Assembly (NCBI RefSeq): GCF_000150275.1
Contig: NW_002060949.1
Span: forward strand, 541,675-605,674
Length of the DNA: 64,000 nt
Source: Trichoplax adhaerens
Lineage: Eukaryota; Placozoa; Uniplacotomia; Trichoplacea; Trichoplacidae
Direction of reading: 5' to 3'
Shown: positions 15,301 to 27,300 of the stretch, in pieces
Position numbering within the stretch: position 1 is the first letter of the stretch
Layout: every line of letters begins with the position of its first letter
Translations under genes and position numbers: made by a program
The notes under the pieces: generated by a model
What the model saw: only the letters and a program-made list of their open reading frames with translations
Told to the model about the DNA's origin: nothing
The model's database searches: none

Positions 15301-16833
15301 ATCAAGAGTTCCTATTATTGGTTCATATAATCCTAAGTTAATTTGACTATAAGTACTGTAAGTTAGATTAGTAACTGCCAAGAGAAATACGATCTGTTTC
15401 ACATATATATATATATACATAATAAACCAATAATAACATTATTTTTTCGTTATCGTAAAATGTTGTACCGACTCAGCATGATGGCTTGGTGTACTGTTAG
15501 CAATTAACATATTGACATTTAATATCAAAAGGCTAATTGTAGTCACAATCGCATGGATTATCATTGTCAGGCGAGTTAGTCTGCTAGATAAAATTACAGT
15601 ATGATCTGCATGACAATACAGTTGGTACAGTAACAAGATTATTTTAATGTAGAAATACTAAAATAATAGCACAGCACATAAGGTACTTATGGCTAGAAAA
15701 TAATCTAGTATTGAATATTTAGTACGTATCTTGCAGAAAATATGTCAAGAAGTACCAGTAGAAGCAGCAGTAATTTAGTACTCAAACTCAATTAGTAATA
15801 ATTATTAACGTGTAGTTTACAGCAAGATCTTAATAAGGATAGAAATGTAGATAATATGCGTATACAGTACGCTAGACAGCAGTACAGTAATGTACATCAC
15901 GCATTGAACTCAATACAATCACAAAGGATGCGAATTCTCTAGCCCTTGTAATTTAAAATCTATCATTCCCTGTAGCCAATAATGTCAAGTATTATATAGT
16001 ACACACATGGCCTTAAGAGAGTAAAATTTGTCAAGATATGAGTAAGACAGCCCAATAAATTGAACTGAAAAATGCTCTCAATTTTCTAACGGACTCACGT
16101 AGTATATCCTTACACACAAATATCAGTAAGTAAAATAATTATATAATTGGTCAAAAACAAGTCTTGTCGATTACAATTAAGACTGAAGTGACGACTTCTA
16201 ATATTGAGATATCTAACTACAAGTATTAAAACAAAATAATCTATGACTTAATATATAGAACCTTAAGTCTAGCGATAATGTTATGCAGTTAAGGTTTATC
16301 AATGGCGTAGTTTATTATACGAGTATGATACCATTAGAGGAGCAATGAAATGATAAGCTTGCATACAACTTTATGAAACAATAATGTTATATTTGAAGAA
16401 TGTGCTATGCAATTCTAATTTAAACAAGCAACACATAGTATCTTACTAAGTTGCTTTGCCTAGTTGGAATTATTGTTATTAGACTTAAGCAGTAGATAAC
16501 TAGGATAAGTCAGTATAAGCATGTACACAGTACGTTTATGTTATATTAGGGACGATTAAATACTTTATGTAGTGTATATGCTTATGACTGCACAGTAGAG
16601 TACTGTGATGAATACACGTACGTATCCAGTATGTTAACTTAATAACATATACCCACAGTACAAGCATAGAGTTGGTAAGAATATCAATAGAAGTAAGGTT
16701 CTTGTCAAATAATATTGAATGAAATAATAAAATTTAACTTACAGTCTATTAATGTTGACGGTCCAATTAATGTATTAGCAAGTGCCTTTGAAGAACTTTG
16801 ATAGGAACTAGCCGGGGCATTATAATCCGCCAT
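6380..16833 (-). CDS. NIPBL: Nipped-B/NIPBL (SCC2) cohesin-loading factor, complete
   Basis: HEAT-repeat adherin that, with MAU2/SCC4, loads cohesin onto chromatin in the nucleus and supports loop extrusion and enhancer-promoter contact. Thirty-three exons keep phase from ATG 16833 to TAA 6382-6380 and give 1,736 residues: 16833-16743, 15283-15109, 14850-14723, 14118-13949, 13846-13735, 13527-13480, 13404-13324, 13247-13066, 12980-12743, 12593-12445, 12293-12213, 12112-12012, 11978-11634, 11591-11324, 11185-11150, 11054-10962, 10852-9623, 9548-9455, 9357-9206, 9123-9042, 8939-8833, 8757-8691, 8627-8573, 8369-8234, 8153-8046, 7948-7895, 7759-7619, 7530-7384, 7307-7256, 7153-7039, 6964-6814, 6719-6621, 6502-6380. 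Hallmarks in the 410-codon exon include SVREAAVEL and ERILDTGISVRKRVIK, near-identical to human; later exons give IVRGYSKESASALC and SPSDNAKV. The N-terminus keeps a TDLLNQLPLP-like segment (LIDLPSKLPVPQ), near the MAU2-binding region. It is much shorter than human (about 2,800 aa) because the disordered N-terminal region is reduced. The 76-base intron after exon 7 is inferred from frame alone. Confidence 0.95.
15404..15421. repeat. (TA)n microsatellite in NIPBL intron 1
   Basis: A short alternating TA run between the first two NIPBL exons. Similar runs occur near 44320 and 45443. Ordinary simple repeat. Confidence 0.6.
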
Positions 16834-18995
16834 TGCCCTTCATAAATGAGAAGATCCTGTCTTTTTAAAATTTCGTGTTCTCACGAATATTAGCTAGGTT
16901 CTGAACGTCAATTTATGACTAGATGCAGTTGATGTCTCTCTGCAATAAAGAGTATATGCAATAAATGAAGATTACTTTTTAGAAATACACAGTGCTCGAC
17001 ATAAACATTGTACAGAATTATGACAAACAGAACATGATAAATCAGTGAATTCAGTGGAGCACACTGTTATGGCTTGAGTAACGCATAGTTTACAATGCAC
17101 TTAATGAGTTTGTACAATATGTATATTAATTTAGGCTGTATCAGTATAGTTCTAACTGCATATTTATAAACGAATACATCCTAAAATATTACTAGTATAA
17201 CTTTGACTTCAAATGCAGGTCTAATTTTGGGAATTCAAGAGCAAAATCATTCATATTACCTGTATCCTATTCTAATTAGCTGAGCAAGAAAATCTCTGAA
17301 AAAATTCATTCAAGCAATGCAGATACAGTCATACGGAGCGATACGTGTTACCACCGTACGTGTCGTAACGAGTGACTTCATTCACCAGACGTTCGTAACT
17401 CGTACGCTATTTCAATTCAATTTTCAAAATTTTGAAAAAGATTCGTTTGTTTCGGTATACAGTACTGTACACTATACAGGACAGTACCGTCTTGTGTACA
17501 AAAGGTGTCCACTGGTTGGCAACACTATATACAGTGTGCGGTATACAGTACAGGATTGAATACAGCACTGTACCATACTGCACAAAATCAACTTTGCAGC
17601 TAGTGTAATTTGATGTCAATCGCGGAAAGTATAGTGTACTGTTTACAGACATGCAGAACACTTGAAATGACCGGTGAAATAATCAGCCTGGACATCATAC
17701 AGTACTGTACTGTAATTAGTACAGTACAGTATAGTGAAAAACCGCTTGCTGTCCCGCCTCTTTCTTTTTACTAGTCGCCGAGGTATGGTATTGTACACTG
17801 TACAGTATACAGTGTCTATTTTGGATTTTTTCCAATTTTGGGGTCACATTGGGAGTTGGAAAAGTGACGTTTCATAGACCTCGACAGTACTGTATACTGC
17901 ACACTAGTACAGTACTGTACAGTACTACATGTACTGTACAATACGTGTGACTACGGATGCATTGCCCAGTTTTAGTACTGTACTGTAGTTCGGATAATGA
18001 CAGTACTGTACAGTACGAAATTGGAGTGTACTGTACAGCAATGTTGTGCAATGCAGTGAAAAGGCAACCACAACCTGCTAAAACCCGATCCAATTGTTGA
18101 TTTTCTAACGCGAAACGAGTGCAATCGCAAGCACTGTATGATGTCTGTATCACCACTGAGATTCTTAAGCCGAATCCCGCCCTCGAGTCGGTTTAAGCTT
18201 GACTTTGCACATCCCTACAGTGTACACTGTACAGTACACTAGAAAGTTACAGTACTGTACAATACTGTACACTGTAAATGTAATTTTAATTTATTTTACA
18301 GTACTGCACTGTACAGTACTATACAGAAGTCAATGACCAGCTCACAGTACAGTACAATAGCAGTATTGGTGAATGCAGTCGTAGTTATACTGTCCTGTAA
18401 AACACCATTTACACTGTTAAAATAGTAATTCCGTTTCCGTACCGTTGCGTAAAATACAGTACTGTACAGTACAGTTTCATCTACAGTAGTGTACTGTAGC
18501 TATCGTCACGACAGTACAGGGTACATTGTACAGTACACAGTGTACACTGTACAGTACACAGTACTGTGGATCATAGCTCAACCAGCTATTGTACTGAATC
18601 TACTCGTGCTCTTTACTCTTTTATTAGGTGCACGACGTCCAGTACGGTGCTTCTACCTTCTTTTGTGGTGTGACCCACCTTGTGACCTTTACAAGCAGCG
18701 ATTTTGCTTTTAAGACAGGGTGGGCTGATTCGCCTGAAATCCATTTGCACAGCTGCATGCTTGAAGAAGCTGAAGGTAAAAGCTACTGGCGGTAGGTACC
18801 CCCAAAATGGTATATTACTGCATATAGGTAGTATTGCATAGGCTAATTGTAAGCAGGCACTGTTTCAAATTGCTTTGCATTTTCTTCTACTGTAAATTGC
18901 AAGTTTATTTTATTGATTCATTTCCGATATGGCGTGACCTCAACTTATCCGATATTATCTGTCGAAAATTGTGATTAGATAAAAGCACAAGGAAG
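16834..18995. promoter_or_regulatory. Divergent upstream region of NIPBL (-) and HMG-CoA synthase (+)
   Basis: About 2.16 kb separates the two start codons, which point away from each other, so both promoters must lie here. No exon is visible. The central and right parts are dominated by the GTAC-palindrome cluster described separately; small open frames there read as Tyr/Ser/Thr/Val/Cys-rich strings (YSTVLYC-like) produced by the repeat itself. No confident TATA or initiator assignment can be made in such AT-rich DNA. Confidence 0.6.
17454..18560. repeat. Cluster of GTAC-centred palindromes, copy 1
   Basis: Dense, irregularly spaced copies of self-complementary words such as TACAGTACTGTA, GTACTGTACAGTAC and ACACTGTACAGTGT, separated by ordinary unique sequence. 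Copies are not in constant register, so this is not a simple tandem satellite. The cluster occupies the shared 5' flank of NIPBL and HMG-CoA synthase. Sister clusters lie at about 31.6, 39.3 and 58.15 kb. Confidence 0.8.
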
Positions 18996-21900
18996 ATGGC
19001 AAATAATGGCAATATTGGGCGGCCTCAAAATGTCGGTATAGTAGCGATAGAGGTATATTTTCCAAATTATTATGTCAATCAGGCAGAGTTGGAAGCACAT
19101 GATGGCGTTGCTGCTGGCAAATATACCATTGGATTGGGCTTAAATAATATGGGCTTTTGTAGCGATCGTGAAGATATCAATTCCCTTTCTTTGACGGTCA
19201 TGCAAAGATTAATGGAACGAAATAATCTATCGTACGATCAGATTGGACGATTAGAAGTCGGTACTGAGACCATTGTTGATAAGTCCAAGTCGACAAAAAC
19301 GGTCTTGATGCAACTCTTTAAAGATAGTGGTAATAGTGAAGTAGAGGGAATCGATACAACGAATGCATGCTATGGCGGAACCAACGCCTTGTTCAACTCA
19401 ATCAATTGGGTTGAAAGTAACTCTTGGGACGGTATGTTGATCAATACTCAATAGTCATGACTCGATAACCATTTACATTTTTAAAAATATCATTTTTGAA
19501 GGAGTTTGTTTTTTGTGCGTGTGCTACACTCCAAGTTTATGGACAGGATCTATTTCCTTTTCTCACCTTTTCTACTTCATAGTCCTCGCGATCGTACAAG
19601 CACATCTCCATCGATTTTACCCACATTGCCAAATAAACTAAAATTGATATAATTAGCCATATTGCAATTTTAGTTACGGCAATAGATCGTTTTGTCGTTC
19701 AAGGGAAAAACTACAATACCAAGCAGTAACGTAGACGTCAGCAATTGAATATTTAATGCACAGTTTGCGCACACTGGATGAGTGTTAGATCGATGCCAGA
19801 ATTTTTCCATTTGGTATTTCTATTGCAAATTATAATTTTAAACATATCAGGAATGTAGCTGTTATTGATTTATAGTTATAACATTGGAAGAAGACGCACA
19901 ATATAGGCCACATTGTTACACTTTACATTTTTGTTACATTTTTTTTTCCAAGGTAGATACAGTATATACTGTACTTCTAGCCTACAGGGCCATGAAGGAC
20001 TAAATCACATGATAATCTAGTTTAGTAATCCATGCCAGGACTAAGGGGTACTTGGCCACTTCACGTTTGAGACATCATTTAATAACTCGCAGGAAAGGAA
20101 TGGAGTACCAGTTCGTAGTTCTTACAAATTTAACGGATAGTACGCATAGAAATTACATTGCACTGTACATTTATTTCAAATTACTAATTTATTTACTGTC
20201 AATAATAAATCTGTTGGGATAAAATTTATACAGTATTGCCCTAATAGGGCATTGTTTAAAGTCAGCTTTAATTTAATGCACGCTACTGTACAATACTTTA
20301 CAATTTGGAGTAGTGGCACAAAGGCAGATCTCCTTATGCATCCTCATGTTGCAAATGATTACTGCTAAAAGGTTGAAGATTAGCATGCAATGTGTAACTC
20401 ACCATTCGAACAGCTCTCGCTTTGTTGTTTCCCAATCGTTCAAGCCCGATGAAAGAAAAATAAATAAAAAATATTTATATAGTGCATACATACTAGCTAA
20501 TTATGTTCTATACATATAAAGTAGCATGTAATTATAACGAAAAACTTTGAAAAGAATTTTTTTCTGCAATGACACAACAAGAGAGCAGAGCGTTAAGTTT
20601 CTTTAATTACAATTTACATATGAGTATAGCAAACTTCTCATATTACATCATACATATACTACAAAACAATATATTGCACATGGTAAACCATCGTACACGT
20701 ATTCGTATTCATAAAATTTTATACCGTGTAAGATTGAAACAATTTGCTCATTGATTGTTATCAGTTATTAACCCATCGAACAGTAGCGATATAGTCATTA
20801 AGCAGTCATGCATTGTTGTAACGATTAATATTGATGATGTCCGCGTAATAGTTTTGGATACTGAATGTCATATTGCTTGAAAATCCAGAAATGATAAGCA
20901 ATCTACTGTAACTTACAGTACCCTATCTTTCAATCTATTTAAACCATCTGATTCAATATTGTCGCCAGAGGATGTCTTCATACGTAATTCTACATCACAG
21001 CAATGACACACCTAGGTGTGCTGTTGTCATGTCAACTATTCTTAATTAGTTTATATAAGAAATTAATCCAGTACTAAACGGTTTTAATCAATAATAATAA
21101 AACCTATATATACAGTACAGCTGATGTTCCGCAATATAAAAAACGTATACGCGTGTAACACATTTAATGCATAAAGTTAAAAAATTCAATTTTTGATCAT
21201 TGATACAGTATACTGCTTGTTTTTACTTTATATAGGGCGTTATGCTGTAGTTGTATGTGGCGATATTGCGATATACTCGGTCGGCAGTGCTCGTTGTACA
21301 GGCGGTGCCGGTGCCTGCGCGATGTTGATAGGACCCGATGCCCCAGTTGTAATGGAAAGTAGTAAGTACTTTTAGTTAAGTATATTCTTCAAGCGTATTC
21401 ATTCTATAAATTATACACCGTAATATAAATATGTAATGACTATCACTGATGTACGCGTTCAAAATGCCCCTGCTCAATGTTAGTAATATATTGTGTGTTC
21501 ATAAATAATCATTAAAAGTTACTGTTGTTATTGCTATGTCAAAATATGCTCTCTAAATAATATCGTTTTCTTATATTTACGCAACTGAAAGGATTAAGAG
21601 GTTCTCACATGCAGCATGTTTATGATTTCTACAAGCCAAATATGACTTCGGAATATCCAACTGTCGATGGTAAACTATCCCTAACTTGCTACACAACATC
21701 GGTAGATAAGTGCTATCAACGTTATAAGGATAAAGCTGCTACAATACTGAATAAAAAGTAAGCAAGATACACTAATTACTTTGTTACATTACTTATTAAA
21801 TATTGATGCAGAAATACTCATATATTATTATACTAAGTGATTACTGTTCCCTTCATATTCTTACAGGATAACGTTAGATACGTTTGATAAGTTTTGTTTT

Positions 21901-22903
21901 CATTCACCCTTCTGTAAACTGGTTCAGAAGTCCGTCGGTAGGATAACTCTTAATGATTTCTTGATTGATCCTGAAAGATACATCGCAGAATTTCCTGAAT
22001 TACAGAACCTGAGGTTAACATATCATTGTTTAGCCCTGTAGTAATGGTTTTTAATCCATTATTTAAAGCATAAAATAAAATAGCAATCTATCTTTTGTAC
22101 GTAGGGATGTCAAAATAGACGAAACTTATACTGATAAAAACATTGAAAAAACTTTCGTAACAGTTAGCAACAATTCTTTCAAGCAAAAAACTAAAGGATC
22201 TTTACTTTTAGCTGGCGAAGTCGGAAATATGTATACAGCATCACTTTATGGTGGATTGGCATCGCTTTTTGCTATGTAAGTGTGATAATTGATAATAAAA
22301 ACTATTATTGGAGTCCCTTCTTGAAGTCATTGCTAGTCATTAAACTCATAAAGTAGAATAGTCAAAATAAAAATTGAATCATCTCTTTATTCGAAAAAGC
22401 TAATAGCTAAGGAAAGATTTTAATTATCAAATTTTGTAATATAAAACCTAGCTCCTCTGCCGAAACATTAGCTGGTAAACGCATAGGAATGTTCTCTTAT
22501 GGGTCTGGTTCTGCAGCGACTTTATACTCATTTCGTGTAGTCGATGACGCTACAAACTCTAAGCTTATAAATATCATAAACAATGCTGCTGATATCCCTG
22601 CGAGACTTGAATCACGCAAGAAGGTACTCGCAATTAATAAAATTATTGTTACATTTTTGCTTTGAATCGTGTGTAATTCTATTTTTAATTTTTATCAATA
22701 ACTACATGGTATATTGATAGGTATCACCTGACGATTTCGTCAAGACTCTAGCTATTCGCGAGGACAATCATTCGTCGAACAATTATTCACCTGTTGGTAG
22801 TACAGAGGACTTGTGTCCAGGCACTTATTACCTCGCTCACGTAGATGATATGTATAGGAGGAGGTATGAAAGAAAACCATTGCAAAACAGCAATGGAATT
22901 TAG
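18996..22903 (+). CDS. HMGCS1: Hydroxymethylglutaryl-CoA synthase, cytosolic type, complete
   Basis: Condenses acetyl-CoA with acetoacetyl-CoA to HMG-CoA, the step before HMG-CoA reductase in the mevalonate pathway. Seven exons keep phase: 18996-19431, 21236-21361, 21592-21757, 21867-22013, 22105-22275, 22452-22623 and 22721-22903, giving 466 residues with a TAG stop. The catalytic triad is visible: Glu91 in [11 protein letters not shown], Cys125 in TTNACYGGT (the acetyl-enzyme cysteine) and His255 in FHSPFCKLV, matching human E95, C129 and H264. The [13 protein letters not shown] and [12 protein letters not shown] blocks are also present, and the C-terminal HxxRRxYxRxP-like end appears as [10 protein letters not shown]. 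No mitochondrial presequence precedes the conserved core, so the cytosolic form is likely. The first intron is long (about 1.8 kb) for this window. It is divergent from NIPBL. Confidence 0.96.
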
Positions 22904-24394
22904 TATATGCAAATTTAAGCAGTTAGAGTACTGATCTACTCTGAAGTGTCGTAGCTATTTTCTTTACGTAGTCTTGAAGGAATTTATTAATTACTATTGA
23001 CTGAAATGACAATGTTCCTATCGCTATTAATCGTCGTACGGTCATTTTTAACAGTAAAAGAAATGGGAACACCGGTTTGTAGTATTTAATGCCTGTTTGT
23101 GACTTTTTCACTTTTTAACTCGATTTTGGTCTTAATTTTATATCACTTTCCGTATAATTTTATAGGACTAGGCATAGAGAATTACGCGTATATTTGCTTG
23201 GTCATATTAAATGCAGTTTATTAACGTATTCTTTGATTTTCTCATTTTTATGCACTCTTTATGCACGCTTATTGATTGTATCATTCTTAATTGCTTAGTA
23301 TTTTATTACATTTACAGTTTAGGCAGGTTTCCTTAAATATGTAATAGCTACTTTGGATTGTTAAGTGAATGCAGCTACTATATTCGCACTAGACATATAA
23401 TTTAGGCCTTTTATTGTATTAGCAATAAAGCTCTGACTGATTTACTCTTGAATTCTAAATGTCCATTTTGTGTATCAGTCGCGACAATAACTATAAATAT
23501 TTACAATTCCTTTAATTATCATCATTGTATATATATGTTACATATGATGTAAGTACAGGAAACCGAAACGTATCATTAATTAATTGAAATATTGAATCAA
23601 AAAATTTGAAGACTGCTATCTACATTTATCGCTGAATTTTATACTCCTACACTTCGTTTTAGAAACGTGTTGTACGCGTAGTTTGCGCATCGATACAGTT
23701 ACAGAACTAACACTATCAGATGACCGACCCCTTGAGAATTGATGTAGAACAAGGTAACAAACCTCAAAAAAGGTAGCTTACAATATGTGCGTCTGTGCTT
23801 GTGTAGAGTACTTTACGTACGTAGACGGATAGTTCATGAAACATCCATGTAATCCATAAACCGAATTAACAACGTAGAAGCCATTGAATTAAACAAAATC
23901 TGGCGTGTCATAAAAAATTATATAAAATAAAATAATTATCGTGACACAGTAAAGAAAAAACATTAATTTAGAAAAAGTAATCGGGAACATTGCACAGTAC
24001 CATACGACCCATAAGTACCGTCATGGACTACAACAAAAAAAGACTTTTAGTCTATCTTTAGTAGTTCGTAGTACCGTACAAACAGTACGAGGATCAGATA
24101 TAGGCGTACCTATCTACTGGCACTTGCGCGTATGAAGTGCACTTATATCGAATCTTCTGAATTTTTAAGCTTTTTCACTACCGCAGCAAAGTGTAAATGA
24201 TTACGGATGAAAGTCATAGGCAATAGAGCCAAAATTGGAACTTAAATAAAAAATTTGACATATTTTATAGATATTGTACACTATTATATAATGTACATTT
24301 GTACAGTATGTGGCATGAAGGTAGTTCGTATCAACTAGATGTTGCTAAAACTCGATACGACTATTTATCTCGACATCAGTGATCTCAGGATTAA
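22904..24394. other. Convergent intergenic gap between HMGCS and MYSM1
   Basis: The 3' ends of two genes face each other across about 1.5 kb. I see no exon. A few isolated GTAC-type words occur (near 23995 and 24300) but no dense cluster. Poly(A) signals are expected at both ends, but AATAAA-like words are too frequent in this DNA to assign. Confidence 0.5.
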
Positions 24395-27300
24395 TTAATT
24401 TTCTTTGGTCTCCATACTGGCTCCACAGTCAAATATCATTCTAATGCCAGATAAGATATTTTCTCTTCGTTGATCATCAATACAGCTCATTTTTGACCTT
24501 AACGATGAAATCATCTAGACGAAAATAAAACACAGCAGACGAGTCTTTCATAATCTTGTAAAATGCGAAGTACTGATAAACCCTAGCTACTATTACGTAT
24601 GGAAAGTTACCTTGTCAAGGATTAACTCATTTTCATTTTTGCAGCTTCGCTGAAGTAAATCAATGACGCTTAAAGAAATTTTTGTACAATGAAAAACACG
24701 TTACCAACTGATTTTCATCAGAGTGTGAAAATATTGACTAAATAAAATATAGCACAGGTTTATCAGAATACATACCAACGATTATCCTTATACTTTACAA
24801 TCAGGTCTTCAATGATTTGAACGTAATCGTTCTCCTCAAAGTCATTCATAGGTAGGTTGAATTGATAAGGTATTTCTGTAACAAATGGTAAATAAAAAGT
24901 GACATGAAGTAATTTTTAAAGTCATAACAATTAATCATCAATTGTTTACAATATCTTAACTACCTAGCACCTTACATTAACTTATTATTAATTTCTATGT
25001 CTCCAAGAATGACAGTATTAATGTATCGATAGTAAACAGTTACCAAAGTCATGCAGCTTCAAGTTCTGATTATTAACAATAACTAATAATTGATCGTTGC
25101 ACACTATCTCAAGCTGCCATTATCATTAAACTTTACTCCTCACAGCTAGAACTTACTAAGATTATCCGTTTTATCCATTTTATCTCCAATCATTAAACAT
25201 GTAATACTGGATTCGTGTGTTACAAGTTGTCTATAGTATGGACTAATAATAACTCCAACGAAGGGAGCTCCACCCTGAGCAAACCAGTCCTAAATAATTT
25301 CGTATTACGACATTAATTATGCATAAAATTTAGTGCAATACTAAAATTGAATGAATTATATAATTATTGAGAGCAAACCTGATATTTTGACTGCGTTTCA
25401 ATATCTCTTATGGAAGGAATAGGAGAAAAATACGGATGTGAATGATACCAACCAACTACAGAGTATCCACGGTTGCATAGTTCGGTAAAGGCTTCCGTCT
25501 GTGAAACTATCAAGGCACACAATGTGAAATATTGAAAATGAAAGTGCGTAACAAATACTAATGCAATACTTACCAGAGTCCATTTCACACTGCACCTCCG
25601 TACTTAAGCTTTCACAAGGCTCGGCTCTCAGTATCTGAATTCGCAAGAATTTTTTATATTAAATGACCTTATTGTGTATTAGATGTATGGTGTTATAGAG
25701 CTTCTCACCTTTAGCTCTTTTTGTTCGCAACTATATCTTCCCCCCAATAATCCAATTACTTCTGTCCCACAGAGATGAGAATGCTACCGCAGAAAAAGCA
25801 ATTAATGGCGTTTTAAGTCTGATGTCAAAACAACTGATTAAATAGGTATTTTGCAATAAAATGACTATCCGATGTGCCGGTAGCCTTACCACTTCCATGA
25901 CAAGTAAAGCATCAATGCTGATAGAAACTTGGAAAGGCTAAATTTTAAGTAAAAAGTGTAAAATTATACCAAGACTCAATTGACATGACTGTCAATGATA
26001 AAGAGTCAGATGATGATTACCTCGCTACCGCTATCAAATTTTCGACATGGAATTAAATTAAATGGATTGTAGCTACGAAAAAACTGGCTAGTTAGATCAT
26101 ACTCCAGAAAAATACATGCATCTTATACTTCATGTTATGCAAAATACTGTATTAATAAAAATTTCGAGTATAGTACTACAAAAATTTTGCTAGTTTACCT
26201 CTGATATGATGTGGATCGCCTAGATTTAATCCTACTATAAAATATTAACAAAAATATAAATCTGCAGCCATTAATTTTGAATTCACAGAAACCTAAATGT
26301 TCGCAAATACTTAACACTACTTTGAAGAAATACCTTGCTCCACCTTCAGTTTCAGCTTCACTCGAATCTTTTGAAATCTGAAAAAAATTTTCAAGAAATT
26401 TACATATAGCAGAATTAGCACAATTAAATAATCTACTAGCGATCTACCTCATAGTCTGGCATCACTGAATGTTGATCGTTATTTACACATTTCCCCGCAG
26501 ACCTTTTTCTAAGTCTCTATTATAATATTACATAACGGTATATAGAAGCATTATCTTACAGAAATAAACCAAAATAAGGTTTATGGATTATCCTTACATT
26601 GATGTCAAATGAAGCCAGACTATCACTATTCTCTAAAGTTTTAACATCTTTATCTGGAGAAAAAGAAAAGTAGTCTATTATACAGATTCAAGTAAATTCC
26701 ATGAATGAAGAAAGTTACTGTACTTACCTTCTAAATTAACTAATTGGCATCCGCTTCTTATATTATTTCTGCGCCGAGCTTCTATCGGAAGGAGAGCAGG
26801 TATATGTATATTGTTATGCGTATACAAAACGGTATCCAGTCATGAATATAGAAACCCTCAGCAGGTCAAAGCATTTCTAGGGAAGGTTTTTATTTTAGTT
26901 TATATTTATCCTACCTATTCCCACGTTGATTGCTCCAATTTGTTCTAAGAAACAGTGAACACGACCGATAGCATTTACATCCCCACAATTGCGTAAACCA
27001 ACACGTAGAGATGTCTTATTTAAGTAACTAGGTTGGCATTTATCCCTAAATAATTTATGCGTAACATATTTATGTTTACGTCTAAATTACTTGAAATAAT
27101 TTACGTTAATTTACAGTGTTCACAAATAGAACTCCTACTTAGATCAGCATCTATCGCAATCATACTAATCATGTGAGCTTATAAGATCACTACATATATT
27201 CTATCGCAAATGGGTCTTACCACGCATCCAAAATATAATTTCTAATTTTTTGGTATCTTTCTGGAGTTTTTGAAGATCTGCCTAAGAAAAATTCTCTGTT

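Noticed and set aside
17454-18560. CRISPR-like array
   Set aside because: The words are palindromic, of variable length and irregularly spaced, there are no constant-length spacers, and the genome is eukaryotic.
17317-18713. Small open frames reading YSTVLYC/QYTVYTV-like strings (also near 31467-31948, 39320-39551 and 58773-59003)
   Set aside because: The composition comes directly from the palindromic repeat read in different frames, and overlapping frames exist on both strands.
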